Positions 6,868 to 7,014 of a DNA stretch of 7,014 nt are shown piece by piece. The stretch comes from Deltaproteobacteria bacterium (GTDB lineage: Bacteria; Desulfobacterota; JAFDIG01), in the NCBI GenBank assembly GCA_019308145.1, contig JAFDIG010000112.1, positions 1 to 7,014 on the forward strand, read 5' to 3'. Numbering within the stretch: the first letter of the stretch is position 1; the number at the start of each line of letters is the position of its first letter. The notes beneath the pieces were generated by a model, which saw only the letters and a program-made list of their open reading frames with translations, was not told the DNA's origin and made no database searches. The position numbers were made by a program, and so were the translations under genes.

Positions 6868-6921
6868 AATGTCGTTTTAAAAAAATAAAAATACAAAATG
6901 GTATTTCATTATTAAATTAAT

Positions 6922-7014
6922 ATGCAAAATAGAAAGTTAAGAGTAAAAAGAGAAATAGAAGAACTCACACTTTTATATGAAATCAGTCAAACATTAAACC
7001 GTAGCATAGATCTA
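6922..7014 (+). CDS. N-terminus of a probable GAF-domain sensor or regulator, cut by window edge
   Basis: Thirty-one codons run open from ATG at 6922 to the end of the window. After a basic stretch (RKLRVKREI) comes ELTLLYEISQTLNRSIDL, the amphipathic lead-in helix that typically precedes a GAF domain in histidine kinases, NifA/NtrC-type sigma-54 activators, GGDEF proteins and PP2C-type phosphatases; the visible part cannot tell which. The ATG at 6898 is in frame but closed by TAA six codons on, so 6922 is the first workable ATG. No Shine-Dalgarno is visible before it. The gene is transcribed away from dgt. The coding call rests on a recognisable motif plus an upstream promoter candidate rather than on length. 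Confidence 0.7.
   Translation, partial: MQNRKLRVKREIEELTLLYEISQTLNRSIDL

Overview
The window comes from an AT-rich (about one-third GC by eye), gene-dense bacterial chromosome. The genes are housekeeping and signalling genes; there is no insertion sequence, phage gene, CRISPR array, tRNA or rRNA that I can see. The receiver-domain protein resembles, from memory, a group common in Deltaproteobacteria (Desulfobacterota) and neighbouring phyla such as Nitrospirota. With the strongly Lys/Glu/Ile-biased proteins this suggests an AT-rich anaerobe of that broad group or a related uncultured phylum. This lineage guess is inference only.

Layout: four genes run leftward (minus strand) and one runs rightward. 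From right to left: dgt (5732-6772), a deoxynucleoside triphosphate triphosphohydrolase-like HD enzyme; then, after a 123-bp gap with a promoter candidate, a 604-residue receiver-domain protein (3794-5608); valS (1091-3751), valyl-tRNA synthetase; and a DUF294 nucleotidyltransferase-like gene (1098 down to the window edge) that overlaps the end of valS by 8 bp. The last three look like one transcription unit: the gaps are 42 bp and -8 bp, there is no terminator between them, and valS has no room for its own leader or T-box. At the right end a divergent gene (6922 onward) begins with the lead-in typical of GAF-domain sensors or regulators and is cut after 31 codons. The 149-bp dgt/GAF gap carries back-to-back promoter candidates.

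The most unusual item is the receiver-domain protein. Its phospho-acceptor Asp is Asn, both acidic-pocket residues and the conserved Lys are altered, and about 420 residues of extremely acidic, probably disordered linker join the receiver to a short helical C-terminal module. The layout recalls polar scaffolds (PopZ; the pseudo-receiver proteins FrzS and AglZ) more than a transcription regulator. Its apparent co-transcription with valS and a GlnD-like nucleotidyltransferase gene is the best lead here for something undescribed.
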